Assembly (NCBI GenBank): GCA_029959195.1
Contig: CP114123.1
Location: forward strand, 434,001 to 498,000
Length of the DNA stretch: 64,000 nucleotides
Direction: 5' to 3'
From: Dictyophora rubrovolvata
Taxonomy: Eukaryota; Basidiomycota; Agaricomycetes; Phallales; Phallaceae
The translations under genes and the position numbers were made by a program. The notes under the pieces are model-generated. The model had not been told where the DNA came from. It searched no databases and saw only the letters and a list, made by a program, of their open reading frames with translations. Below are positions 11,401 through 23,063 of the stretch, one piece after another (the stretch's first letter is position 1; every line of letters starts with the position of its first letter).

Positions 11401-12205
11401 TTTGTTTTCTCAGCAGTCCTCCCCCCACTTCATACTTTTGCTACTATGACGACACACCGAACTTATGCGTGGTCCGGGCTTTGGTTCAAAAGGCGAAAAA
11501 AAGCCATTCAACTCGATATCGTTGAATCAGGCGATACGGCAACCAGCGAAGCAACAGGAAGCGAAGATCTCTCTTGTCTGACACTGACGTTGACGAGATC
11601 TCTCCTCTGATTCAATTGGTCGGCATCGCATAGCTAGTCCATCTATCGGACCTTTTTGGCTAATGAGTTCCGTCGCGACTATTACTGGCTGGTATAGAAC
11701 AAATTCAAACCGCCTGAAATGATGAATTATCGTCTTTTCCCGAAACTCCAGTCGCATTGTATCATGAACGTCATTTTAGACTATGCCTCCCAGATCATGT
11801 GTTGGCGAGCAAACCCGACACCAATTTCACGGGCGCCCACTGTGGAAAAGAACGCTGGAGATAAGTCGAGCAAGAGCAGCAAGACACGCGTAGAGATCGG
11901 AGCACTCACGTCCTTTTCAGCTGCGATTGCCATCGATTACAATTTTTCTCTACGGCATCTTCCAGCAATGTATGTGAAGAGAACATCCACACGTTTCCTC
12001 AATTAAACCAGACTCCAAATTCAGAAACCTTCTGCATCAATACTTTTTTCTGACAATGGTCTCATAATATTGATGGCGCGCCACCTCCTTTCAGTTCATT
12101 AGTCCTGCAAGCGGAGGGAACCTGTGTAATACCTGCAGTGACCATCACTCCGGATCCGGCACCGCCGCCCGTTATTGACTCATTCGGTTTCTCATCGCCT
12201 CTCCA
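11401..12205. other. Intergenic before the bZIP gene
   Basis: No gene recognised. A frame at 11719-12006 is open but lacks motifs. Just before the bZIP, a short frame around 12150-12210 (P-A-P-P-P-V-I-D-S-F-G-F-S-S-P-L) reads like transcription-factor N-terminal sequence but ends in a stop in that frame. It may be part of an upstream exon. Confidence 0.35.
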
Positions 12206-12817
12206 TTGTTAGATCCCGCCTCATGTTTTCCCAATGTTCCACGTGTCGATCTGACAGTCACTTCTTCTCAGCCTTTCCTTGCTGACGCATCGTATAAAAT
12301 CCCTCAGACTCTAACTTTATTACCTACATTTCTTTTCATCGTCACTCAACCGCTAATGCAGCAGCCACTATCTACTGCACTGCCACATTCTTTTGTCCCC
12401 GCCACCGAACCACCACGACCAACAAAGCCTCTTCCAACTGGTATCCGATGTGGAATCACCCCTGCCTCGTTTGTTCCTCTCGATGCGTCGACTCGATCTC
12501 GTAATTACTCCGCCCCTTCCACCACATCTCGCAAGTTAATTCCCGCAGCGTTTAAAGTCAGAAAACGTGGACATTCAGAGGTCGATGGCTGTACTGAAGA
12601 CGAGGAAGGCGAAATTTTACTCGACCCTTCTACAACGGATGCAATTGCGGAGAAACGAAGGCAGAATGCTTTGGCGGCGCGTCGAAGTCGTATGCGGAAG
12701 CTGGAGTATACTCGCGAGCTTGAAGAATCTTTGGCAGCCGTAACTCGAGATCGCGATATGTGGATGGCTCGAGCGTACGAAGCCGAAAATAAGCTGCGAG
12801 CCCATGGAATATCGTGA
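12206..12817 (+). CDS. Gcn4/Cpc1-like bZIP transcription factor
   Basis: The open frame ends at 12817. The first ATG in frame is at 12356 (153 aa), but the frame is open from 12206 and the true start may lie in an upstream exon. The C-terminus holds a bZIP domain: basic region E-K-R-R-Q-N-A-L-A-A-R-R-S-R-M-R-K with the invariant N-x7-R spacing, then a zipper L-E-Y-T-R-E-L-E-E-S-L-A-A-V ... M-A-R-A ... N-K-L-R-A-H. The N-A-L-A-A-R-R-S-R core is the Gcn4/Cpc1 type, which controls amino-acid starvation responses. A Pro/Thr/Ser-rich segment and an acidic patch (E-D-E-E-G-E) precede it and may activate. The leucine heptads are weak, so dimerisation preference is unclear. A broken duplicate lies at 3600-4022. 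Confidence 0.8.
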   Translation: MLDPASCFPNVPRVDLTVTSSQPFLADASYKIPQTLTLLPTFLFIVTQPLMQQPLSTALPHSFVPATEPPRPTKPLPTGIRCGITPASFVPLDASTRSRNYSAPSTTSRKLIPAAFKVRKRGHSEVDGCTEDEEGEILLDPSTTDAIAEKRRQNALAARRSRMRKLEYTRELEESLAAVTRDRDMWMARAYEAENKLRAHGIS

Positions 12818-13490
12818 CAGCGGTTTCATCTTTTACAACTCTAATTTTCCTCTTGGTTCCGGTCTCCTTTTCCTTACATCTATATACTATGGGAATTTTA
12901 CATACTCTACTCATGTTCTACCGAGTCATGTCTCTTTGTCCATTTTCTCAAACCCCAAATCGCTTATCACAGTCACAGCTCGTGTTTACTTAAATTATCC
13001 CTTCCAAAGTCATTTCTTTAATATGAAGCTGAACTCTCCCAAATAGTTTCAAAATGAATAGTGAATATGCCGAAATCTGTCTACTGTTAACCAACGCCGA
13101 GGCTAGTTGTGTCCCTGAGAATATATCGTCGTCTTGTTTAAGACTAGGTGAGGTTGTCTTTCCCACTATGGTTTATCGAGCCAACGATACCGACGCAGTG
13201 CGACCAAAAGCCATTGACGCCGATAAAAAAGCCTTTCCAGTTTGATTCATGTTAAATTTTGTTATCCATTATCAGACTCGTTTACAAAGTAAATCGGAAA
13301 CAGGGAGTAGAGGCTTCTACATTTCATGAGAATTAACAGATTTTAAATATTTTTAAGCCAGGGGTATTATAATATGCTTTTTGCATCGTAAGCATAGATG
13401 TTGTCCAATGCCCGAACTTTAACTTGTTAATGGGAAGTATTATAAGCAGCCCTTTGAGATAAAAACAGAGTAATCACATACATAATCATC
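12818..13490. other. Convergent intergenic region between bZIP and DUF6533 copy 2
   Basis: No further gene. The left half is the 3' flank shared with 4040-4480. 'gaaaaatatttgaag'-like AT-rich sequence dominates the rest. Confidence 0.4.
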
Positions 13491-15228
13491 CTACTCTTGA
13501 GTAGGCTGAGTGTCTTCCATGGATCCAGAACTATAATGATCATGGTCGCCACCATCCTCATCTATATTCTCAGGAGTGGCCAGCCCGACAATAAAGGACT
13601 GGTGTACATGTTGAAGAAAATTTGAAAATCGTAGCGGCGGCAGGGATTCATTGCTAGCCTCAACTTTAGTGGTGTTAAGACTGCGAAGGTCTAGTGTAAA
13701 ATCGGCCACTAGAATGCTTGACAAACTTGGAACAATAGTTAGATGAAATTTAGGAATTCTGGCTAAAAATATATGAATCTCACGCATTTTGCAAAGTATT
13801 ATATACTCGTGACAAATTTAGAGCAAAGTCTGAGATCTAAATAAGTCGGGTGAGAATGATTGACAGAAGAACTTGAAAGCAGAATGCTTGATACGTTTTC
13901 AACCTGGGATGAGGATAATGGCTTTTAAATACAAAATAGTCTGGTCACTTCTAACTCACCCCTATTAAAACTACGTCCGTGACGCCAATGGCGGCAATAA
14001 AACTTGCAGAGCCTTAATTTGAGAGACTGTCATTATGGTACAGAAATGGATGCTTACCAACATCTTAAGATACCTGATTGTCATTTGTTAGAGCTTATCC
14101 AGAAACGAGTCAACATATTTGACAAGACTTACTTTGCCTAATCATTACAGATACGAGACTATGCCTATTTTGAATACCAGCATCATGTTTCAATTTCCAT
14201 ATACCCCAAAGCTTCCACATGCAAATGCTGAATATAATGATGTCAGTGAGAACGGTGCTAATATCACTGCCGAGTGTAATTTGGATATTTATGTCTAATG
14301 CATTCATTGTTTCCATTTTCTATGAGCTCGGATTTTCAGAAATAAATATGAGGCATACTGGAAAAACTAAAGGCAGAGAGTTACATTTCCCAACGCATGA
14401 CTCGAAACAAGGTTGAATTACTGACTTTGTGAAGCATCCTGGGAATGCTATGATGTCTGGAAGAGGATGGGATACTTTCAGTGGTAATTTGAAAGTCAAG
14501 TTGATCAGGCTTACCATACAACTGAAGTATCGTGCTTGAGAAAAAAAAAAAAGCTAAAGCTACGGTCGGGATTTTACTTCCGCACAAAGTATATGCTCTA
14601 GCAATCAATAAACCTAAGACAACTTATATTTAGAAGTGATTTAAATATCTAATATAATTTAGGCACACCTTGAATACCAGTATATGACACAATTGACGAG
14701 GCATTTGATGCATTGGCAAGAATGTTACAAGTGCTTTGAATTTTTCTGATTATGTCGATTTTAGTGTTATTTAGGATAACTTACCTCTCCGACTTGAGTC
14801 ATTAGAAATGATAGCAGTGTGAGCCGACCGGTATTAGGAGAGACATAATCAACTTACTTGCACGAAGATTATTGACAAGAGAAGTCCTTGTTCGGCTAAG
14901 GCACCATATCTTGCAAAAACATACAACCATGTAGGAAGACTGAATGGCTTGGACCACATATACTCAATTTCTTGTGGCAACTTCAACAGGGCAGCATAGA
15001 AAAGAAGCACTAAAATTTTATTCCATATTAAAGTTTGTCGACATCCCTGAATTCTAGATTGCTCACCTGTAGAAGCAAGGGCAACCCGGTCATGGACAAT
15101 GCTAATATACTCCAGTTAAATAAGCATGGAATATTGACCATAAAGCAAACATATTTATACCCCTCAAAAATATCTTGGATAATGGTGTCTATGGTTGTAA
15201 CAGTTGCGTTACTGCCTGTGCTGTTCAT
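13491..15228 (-). CDS. DUF6533-family multi-pass membrane protein, copy 2
   Basis: Starts at ATG 15226-15228 (M-N-S-T-G-S-N-A-T-V-T-T-I-D-T-I-I) and stops at 13491. A 60-nt intron with GTATAA donor follows the first exon. The next exons give L-P-Q-E-I-E-Y-M-W-S-K-P-F-S-L-P-T-W-L-Y with R-Y-G-A-L-A-E, the defining DUF6533 block, then hydrophobic exons around 14110-14620. The last exon begins S-S-I-L-V-A-D-F-T-L-D-L-R, the family's usual cytosolic C-terminal motif, and ends in an acidic D-E-D-G-G-D-H-D tail. It is a paralogue of copies 1 and 3 with conserved intron positions. Likely a plasma or internal membrane protein of unknown role. Confidence 0.8.
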
Positions 15229-16150
15229 AATACTATCAATGGTAGAGATTTGTGGAATGTATTAAATATGTAAAAGCCGAATGCCCAAGTCCTTAAATAC
15301 AACTTCCATGGACCACACTTGAAACCCGGGCCCTCTAAGCCACCGTCCATCACGCATTTAATGCATTTGACATCTCACTTGAGAAAGGGGGGACTTTGGA
15401 AACCCGATGGAAGAATGTTCCGCTGTTGAAGATTTCCATGTACAGAGTTACAGCCGCAGGCAAAGATAACGGTGGAATCAAGATGGAATGGCCAATGTGG
15501 TGGAAGTAGAACATATTTTGCACTGCAGTTGTTTTGGGTTTGATTCAATTGCTAGTCTAAGCAAAATGGACGCTGTGTCATCACAAGTGCGGATCGTTGA
15601 TGCTCCAAAGAATTTGATAAGCTAACTTCTGAGATGGGTCAATGGCTTTGATACCATTGTGGATCCACATTTCAATAGATAGAAGCAGCTTCCCACACAG
15701 CCGGCCAGCAACACCAATGAAAATCTTTGATTTTGTACCGTTTACCTTGGTGATAGCGGAACTCATTGATATGTTGACAGTGTTCTATTATCACAGTTAC
15801 ATTCTTTACAAGGGTATGGTGTTCGCAATCTCTGTTGAGTCAACTAAAGAACGGAAGACGAACATTGTCATATCAACTTACAGCCTACTTACAGCCACCA
15901 CTAAAGGAGAAATATGCATCAAACACCTGTTTATGGGCGCGATATGGGCTTATGGAACTGAAGAGAAGTGATTTGATGGGGGATTCGGGCACACCACGAT
16001 GCATGATGCATGGGGTTTGAACCTAGGTTGATCCCTTCCACTCCATGGCAGCTTTCATATGGCACACCTCGTAATACAGTCCCTATTGCATACCATGTCG
16101 TACCTGTAACACGAGGTTAGATTCCAAAAACCACATGTTACATACAGTTC
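15229..16150. other. Upstream flank of DUF6533 copy 2
   Basis: No gene recognised. 15366-15530 is similar to 1598-1770 in front of copy 1. The open frames at 15581-15971 lack motifs. Confidence 0.4.
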
Positions 16151-16570
16151 TTTGAATGATCTTACGCCCAGGATGCGGAGTGCCAATCGTGAGACGCACA
16201 CAAGCCAGTGATGACTCAGAGTTGGATGGTCAACTGAGGTCTCGCTATGAATCGAAGAACTCTTCCGACTCTATTCTTGAGCCTCAGCCTCAGCATCAAT
16301 ATCAACCGGCGGTGCGATTGCTTAATTTTTAATCAAAAAACTGTTAGAAATGAAGGCCCTCCAGAAAGCCGCAGTAACAAACCCCGTTGGCCGTTCAAAC
16401 GCTTCGCCTTCATCCCTGAAACACTATTATGAACAAATTTTCTGGTACCAGACTCGTCTCTGCCACATTGCCTCTTTCAAGCGGAATATTAGGGAATGTC
16501 ATCGAGGACGCGAGGAGATACGAAGACGCCATACGGCCACCGCTAGTTCACACTTGACGGCTTTCGGGGA
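16151..16570 (+). other. Possible decayed coding piece
   Basis: A 59-codon frame (about 16153-16331) reads like real protein with a Ser/Asp/Gln-rich run (S-D-D-S-E-L-D-G-Q-L-R-S-R-Y), followed in another frame by P-R-W-P-F-K-R-F-A-F. It lies 0.5 kb upstream of the phosphatidylserine synthase fragment and could belong to the same lost gene. I cannot show this. Confidence 0.2.
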
Positions 16571-17086
16571 ATAGACTATTGGAAATCTAAAAAAGTTATA
16601 CCCCAAACTCGAAAGTAATTCTAAATGCTTGACATACTAAGGCACCTGAGCCACGGCCCACGTAGGTAATACGCAGCTACAATCACGTCGCACCATGCAT
16701 CCATGGTTGATGATAGATGATCGATGACCGACGAGTATTCAGTGAATAAGGAATTTTCGACAGCGAGTCACATGGAGCGGTGCATCGCTGCTTAAAGTAA
16801 GTGTTGGTACATCAGCTATTTCTATCTCAGTTTCGGGAACTCAGGTCTATCTCTATAGATTTTTTCTAGTCTGAGCTGAACCAGGTTAACGTATGTACGT
16901 TCGTGTGGTTCAACTTCACTGTCAAGTTAATCGGCTAATAACTGGGTACTAACAGGATAGAAAGATTTTATACAAATCTTGATTCTGGGATTCCGATCGT
17001 TATATATCGTTCAATGGGGTGCCAAAAGGGGGATAGAATAATAATGACAAGTTTTTTCTTCAACCACGCTGTCCGTTGTGAGGCAG

Positions 17087-17384
17087 TATCTTCCTGATAT
17101 ATGAACTGCTATTAGTCTTCCTTCTGTTCCAAGACTTACCTTCAGCACGAGGAATGATGACTTTACTGGACCCGAATTTGGGCGTACCACTCATAGAACG
17201 AAGCTATGCCGAAGACTGTACCTTTTCACTGAAGACCGTCTGGGTGAGCTTTGGGAAAAGAATAGATATTGTCGAGCCGACTAGGGCGACCCACTTCAAG
17301 CTTTTCGGCTTCACCAGCCCGAGGCCGTTCAAGGAGCGTCTCGGATTGCTTTTTATTTTATTGCTAGGAAGGATGGTTTAGTAC
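17087..17384 (+). pseudogene. Truncated fragment of a base-exchange phosphatidylserine synthase
   Basis: After a CAG acceptor the frame reads I-F-L-I-Y-E-L-L-L-V-F-L-L-F-Q-D-L, a membrane span, then L-D-P-N-L-G-V-P-L-I-E-R-S-Y-A-E-D-C. The (D/H)P-L-G-V-L-P-E-R-S-Y-A-E-D-C block is characteristic of the PSS1/PTDSS family. A following I-D-I-V-E-P piece may be a worn form of the next family motif, but the frame then degenerates and stops at 17384. Later family blocks (the W-W-G-K and N-E-C-W-W-D regions) are absent nearby. I read it as a gene remnant of perhaps one or two exons. Confidence 0.55.
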
Positions 17385-19550
17385 GCCCGTTTTGTTCCTT
17401 TCGTCGCCGTTCAAAGCGGTATGTCGGCAAGGAATGAAGAAAACAGACAATTAGGATACAACTGAGGGAATGCATAATTGGTGCGTTGGGCCCATAAGAA
17501 TTTAGTGGGAAGCAAAGCAATAAAAATACCGTACTTGGTCATGCCCTCAGGTCTCCTTCGTGAAGTTCTAGCAATGCTAGCATCAAACCTGTAGCATGAG
17601 CTAATGACAATGGCTTGTTGGATACTTTTACATAGGATAATAAAGAATGATAAACGTGATTTACCTCATTTGTTTGGTTTGTATATCACTCGGTTTAACA
17701 GGTAGCGCTGGATGTGTTCTTCAAGTCGTGATTTCCTGAGTTTGTGTCACATTTTTGGGTGGCTTCCAACCATTTTAGCTCGTTATTCTCGACCGCGAAA
17801 ACGCCTGACGAATACAGCAAAGTGCTATAGCGAAGTTCTTTGGGTGTTGAGTGGGGTGAACCGTGAACAGCGTCGGACGCAAAGTGTATGGATGCCGGCG
17901 CCAAATAGTTTTTTTTAGTATCAGTGACGCGATCGCCTGAAGCTGCCAGTGTGTGCCATCCCCTTCTTAGTTCATTACTTAGTTGAAGCCAGCGGATGCA
18001 TAACTATAATCAAATGTTCGAACCTCTTGACGTCGTGCACTAGTCAGTGCATTCGAGTTTCGAACTGGGCTATCCGGATCTGTCAGGCTCGACACCAACA
18101 CGACACCGTACCGTATTATACACATATCGCATTATCCTCACTTTTCACCACTGCTGCTCAAACAATATCTTGACAATTATAAACGCTATGCTCATACCCG
18201 ACAAACCATAGCACCCACGCCCCCCAAATCGAACTGCGTTATGCTACATCCATGTACTCGGAAACGCGACAACACTTAAAGGTGAACCTAATGGAAAGGT
18301 GTCTGACCTCGGAATAATGGACCAAACGACGATTCCATCAGGTTCCGAGATCCAAAATGAGACGTTGTAACGATGACTTGGATGGGGACGGAAATGATTC
18401 GGCAAAAGCATATTTTTGAGGTTTGACCGTTCGCCCGAGCACTTCAATGTGAGAGGGAGAATTGTTTCCGTGGATTGATCCAGAACTCATTTCTCAGTTT
18501 GTAGCTTGAGTCCGGAAATATCGCTGGATTTTGATTGAGTTTGACGCGAGGAATGTCCCGAGATATAGCAAAATAACGGGAGAAAGCTTCACTGTGTCTA
18601 TACAACATGCCCAAGTATTCTGTCCCATGACGCGATTCCCTCTGAACCTAAGAAACGAAATTGTTGTTGACTTCAACAGTGTAAAGCGCTCGCTGGCAGT
18701 TACTAGTCCAAGGACGAAAGTGAGTTAATGGATGGTTTTGAGATTTCGTCCTAGGCTACTAAGATGCGTAACAGTGTTGACCTCTAAGCCAGGCCTGGGG
18801 TCCGAATAGGAATGGTCGTCTGTCCTGACGTTTCCCGTTCAAAGAAGCAAGTTAAAGGACTGATTTTAACAGCGTATAGATTCAAGCACAGCATCTGATA
18901 GTGCGAGCTCACTGGCTAAGATTGATAGTACGTAGTGGAATCCACTATTTTCCGGCCCGTAACTATTTGGTTACTAGATACTATACTTCATAAGCCGGAT
19001 GAAGTCACCTTGAATAGATCATGGCAAGAAAAACGACATGTTAGTCTCTCTTCTCTTCCAGTGCGGGATTCCAAAAGGCTTTGGAGATATTTGAAGATAC
19101 TATATCTTAAATGACACTGACGTTGTCTAGTGTTTGGGGTCGCGGGTATATTAGGAGAAGGTTGTGCCATTATAAGCTCGTTGGCTGATCATCGTTATCG
19201 TACGACTGTTGACATCTTTGACCCCACTCGTCCGTTTCTTATTTTAATTATCTATAAGCGTTCACCATAATGCCCCCTTTTATCAAGTGTTTTCTTTAGC
19301 AATGCTTCGGAAGAATCCTCAATGCTCCGTACTCGGACAAACGAAGTTGTCAAATACCGTTCAACGGCATGCCCAAATCTGAATACACGAAATTCTCATT
19401 TTGAAAGTGGCTCGACGTTTGTCTAAGGGTTTGCTCATACATGGAGCCATTTTGACTATATCTGAATCGTCCATTTTATTTTGTCTATGTGCATGCCTAG
19501 GGTGCGTATGAGGTGCCGGGCAGTTCGTGTCTTTTTAGTCGGTGAAAAAT
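17385..19550. other. Gene-poor stretch with one possible decayed frame
   Basis: No recognised gene. 18250-18740 on the plus strand contains protein-like pieces in shifting frames (S-D-L-G-I-M-D-Q-T-T-I-P-S-G and, at 18531-18728, F-D-A-R-N-V-P-R-Y-S-K-I-T-G), which suggests a decayed gene of unknown family. The rest shows nothing I can support. Confidence 0.25.
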
Positions 19551-19607
19551 CCTCATATAAAGTGCGGTTTATCAATTCCCCTCTCCCTTGTCTTTCACCA
19601 ACCAATC

Positions 19608-20498
19608 ATGGTCTCTCTCAAATTCGCTTCTATTGTCATTTTTGCTACTGCGCTTTTGACTTCTGCAAGAAGTGTTCACACATCCGATATCGACCCTAAA
19701 TCCTTTGGCTATCTTGGAGACATTGGTAAAACAATTGTATGTGTTTCATGTCAGACCATTCAATCTTTTATGTGGACACGAAGTCAGGTTGCATTGGACA
19801 AAGTCGTAGTTGCACTTCCGGGTAAGAATAAATTTACTGAGGCCTTAGTATGTCGTCGAACGACTCATTTTGTAACTACAGCTGACATAGGGTTTACAGG
19901 ATATCGCGGATAAATACTCTAGCCTCATAGACATGATCACAAAGGTACGTTCAGCCTCTCCTCGCGATGCATGTGCTAAATTTTTCATAATATGAGGGAA
20001 CCGCGGATATACAGGTGAGATGACTGTTAATGGCTACCGTTTTCACGTTGATCTCATCCAAGCTCACGCTGGCGATCGTGGATAGACTTTCAGCACAATA
20101 TCGGACGAGGATTTTTTCAAATTACCATTCGGAGAGACGCTCAGGCTCTTGCGAGAAGCGATTAATGACATTATCCTAAAAAAGTTCTTTTTGAAGATTA
20201 ATCCTGGAATTTCTTTGTACATCCCTGAAGGAGTTTCAACTTTCGAAAGTACTCTCCAGGTACAGTCTCTGTTATCATTGAGTGTTAGTATTTATTCCTT
20301 ATTTAGAAATACTTTGACACTCTTCACTCTACTCTGAATCCAGTACGCTATTATAATTATTATTCCTTATGTTCTTGTTCCGCATTTGTTAATCGAACCT
20401 CACAGGAAGGTCGTGCAGTGAGAGCATTTGATAAACTTGTCACTCCTGTGGTGGTTCAGGAATTTGAGAAGCTTAACAAGACGTTTCTTCAGAATTAG
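19608..20498 (+). CDS. Hydrophobic surface-binding protein A (HsbA)-like secreted protein, 172 aa
   Basis: Six exons (19608-19736, 19788-19847, 19900-19944, 19997-20014, 20086-20259, 20406-20498) total 519 nt in frame. It begins with a signal peptide (M-V-S-L-K-F-A-S-I-V-I-F-A-T-A-L-L-T-S-A). HsbA features seen: the D-I-G-K-T-I ... V-A-L-D-K-V-V-V-A-L-P block, a short G-T-A-D-I-Q motif, I-S-D-E-D-F, then I-N-D-I-I-L-K-K and a C-terminal F-D-K-L-V-T-P-V-V. Length (~170-180 aa) fits the family. HsbA proteins coat hydrophobic surfaces and can recruit hydrolases in aspergilli. The fourth exon is only 18 nt, yet it supplies the conserved G-T-A-D motif. A TATA-like 'catataaag' lies near 19553. Confidence 0.75.
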
Positions 20499-20581
20499 AC
20501 ATAGGCTGTTGATAGGGAATCGATCAAAGCTGTCGAATGTCCATATCGTGTCATCATGTTGTGGGCGCTTCTGTACGCGTT

Positions 20582-22648
20582 ATGTCTTCCGCTCCACCAC
20601 ATCCTCGAACAATAGTACTCTTCCAAGATAAATGTCTTTCTCATCGTTATATACGCTCCCCAGATACGTCACTTGTGTTTGAACGTCCACAACGTCTGCG
20701 CGCCGTGAAGATCGGCGTATCAGCTGCAATCGCTCGTCTACACCAATGCCACATTGCCCAGCATGCCAACGACGAAAGACCGCACAAGATTGTCTCGGAA
20801 ACAGACGACTCTCTCAGTGCTGCTCTGGAGCGTCTACAGATATCAAATTCGTCGGCGTTGTCTAATCTACCGTTTATTCAAACGCATTTGAGCGATGCTG
20901 TTGTTGACATTATGAACCATCCTGCGGTCAAATACATCCATGGCGATATCGAAGGCGATGTCTATCTCGAAAGGCTCGTGAACTTGATTAAAGAAAGCAA
21001 AGAGAAGATCTCTAGAGGTGAGAGTGAAATACCAGAAGGTCTTTCGCAAGGAGATCTGTATCGTACGTCTTCGTTTGCTTGATCTTGGTATCAAGGTCAC
21101 TGACTAGGAGCTTTTCTTGCCAAGTATGTGAAGAATCTCTGGATGCAATTCAAGGCGCAATTGGTGCCGTTTGTGAAGCTGTAGATATGGTCTTGTCTGA
21201 GAGCCAAACCCGCCCTTCAAAAGCCTTTGTAGTCATTCGACCTCCTGGTCACCACTGCGGAGAAGACACCCCTGCTGGATTTTGCTTGATAAATAATGTT
21301 GCGATTGCCGCTGCGCATGGTAAAACTCTCTATGTATCAAGTTATTGCCTCTCCTTTTCTCTGACTGTGCCAATAATCCAGCTCATTTGAAACATGGTGT
21401 ATCAAAGATTGTTATCCTTGATATAGACCTGCATCATGGTGCGAATATCTTTTCTATCATCTTTGGAAACTACCGACTCAAATATTTGTTTTCTGAAGGA
21501 AATGGCACGCAGTCCATTGTTTGGCAAATTAATGAAGAAAGTTACAGGAAACAGACCGAGATAGAGCTTGAGGGCGAAGGCGAAGGCGAGAATAAAGATG
21601 CACCGCTCAAGACGAAAGATATTGTCCAGATTTACTATGGTTCCCTTCATGATCCATCGTCGTATCCGTGCGAGGATGGAAATACGAGTATGATTCAAGC
21701 TGCGTCCGTGTCAATTCATGGTCCACACGGACAACATATCGAAAACGTACATATGTCGACTTACGCTTCAGAAGAAGATTTTTGGAATCGGTTATACGCT
21801 GGATCATATAATCGCTTGCTGACGAAAGCTGAAGAGTTTCTACGCAAGAACTCTGGGGAATCTGATTCCCAAGCTTTGATCTTTATAAGGTTTGTACCTT
21901 TGTTCAACCTTCTGTTTCTTAACAGACTCTAACATTTTCATAGTGCTGGGTTTGACGCGTCTGAACATGAAACTCCGAGTATGCAACGACATGGATGTAA
22001 AGTGCCTACAGGTTTCTTTAGGCGAATTACAAAGGACGTCAGAGTTCTCGCCGACAAATATACGAAAGGTCGGATCATCAGCGTACTGGAAGGCGGATAC
22101 AGCGATAGAGCTTTGATCAGCGGCGCAATGGCCCATGTTACAGGATTAGCAGAAGAACCAGACCACGATATTGCCGAAAAATGGTGGTCAACAGAAAACC
22201 TAATAAAAGTAAAACCTTATATTTCGTTCTCTTTCTTGGTATAGTATTGTGTTAAACATATTGTCTTTCACAGCTGGAAAAGGCGACGAAGAAACGACGG
22301 GGTGGGCGTTCTTCTGCCATTTCCTCCGAAAGCTGGATAGAAGGAACTTTATCGGTGTTGAGCTCAATTGACACAACGCCGTCGCCTCCGTCAACGCCTA
22401 AAGCCATTCCGCTGTCAACTATGACGCTGAGAGATAGGACTAAGAAATCTGTTACTCCAGAGCAGCAATTTTCGTCAGATAAACCACGTTCTCAGAGAAC
22501 GTCTAAGAGTACTACTGGTAACCTAACAAAGGAAGAACGGGGCGTACCGACGTTCTCCGATAATTCCTCAGATAATCACACCGAAGGGTCTGTTGTCAAG
22601 AAATTACCTAGAGTACTGTTACGTGTTAATCCACCCCCAGATTCATGA
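20582..22648 (+). CDS. HOS3: Hos3-type (class II) histone deacetylase, 587 aa
   Basis: Six exons (20582-21062, 21125-21319, 21382-21438, 21499-21889, 21944-22208, 22274-22648) give 1764 nt. This zinc-dependent lysine deacetylase shows all catalytic blocks: R-P-P-G-H-H-C-G-E-D-T-P-A-G-F-C with the His pair, I-L-D-I-D-L-H-H-G-N-G-T-Q with metal-binding Asp and His, I-S-A-G-F-D-A-S-E-H-E with the second metal Asp, and V-L-E-G-G-Y-S near the end of the domain. The insert before the active site and the long Ser/Thr/Lys-rich tail after residue ~470 match fungal Hos3 rather than Rpd3/Hda1. Probable nuclear or bud-neck-type role as in yeast is an inference from the family. Relics of this gene occur at 11040-11400 (antisense) and 25340-25475. 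Confidence 0.93.
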
Positions 22649-23063
22649 GCTGTAGTTTACCGTATGAAAATAAGTACGTGTATTTGATGTTGTATAGCCA
22701 TAATTTAGGGCTTGACCTTCGTATGTATAATGCATATTATGCGACTCGTGTAAATAACTCGAGAGTATATTTTGAATACTATTAGTAAAATCAGATTTAT
22801 AGTCTGTCGGGTTGCCTCAAGTCAGACAGTGTACAATACATACATAATATCAATAATAGGAACTACTATACCCTCACGTTTCTATCTCCTTTTTTCTGCC
22901 TCGATCAAACTTTCCGGTATCTCTCATTCAATATCTGTCTTTTTTATTACAAACAAGACCGGTCAATTACTTTAGAAAATGTTACATAAATGAGTGATTA
23001 CTCTCGCAAAAACCCGCCAGTCCCGAGACAGGAATTATTAAATCACGATCGTAGACCACCTCC
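22649..23063. other. Convergent 3' intergenic region
   Basis: AT-rich, no gene seen. It lies between the deacetylase stop and the DUF6533 copy 3 stop. Confidence 0.4.
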
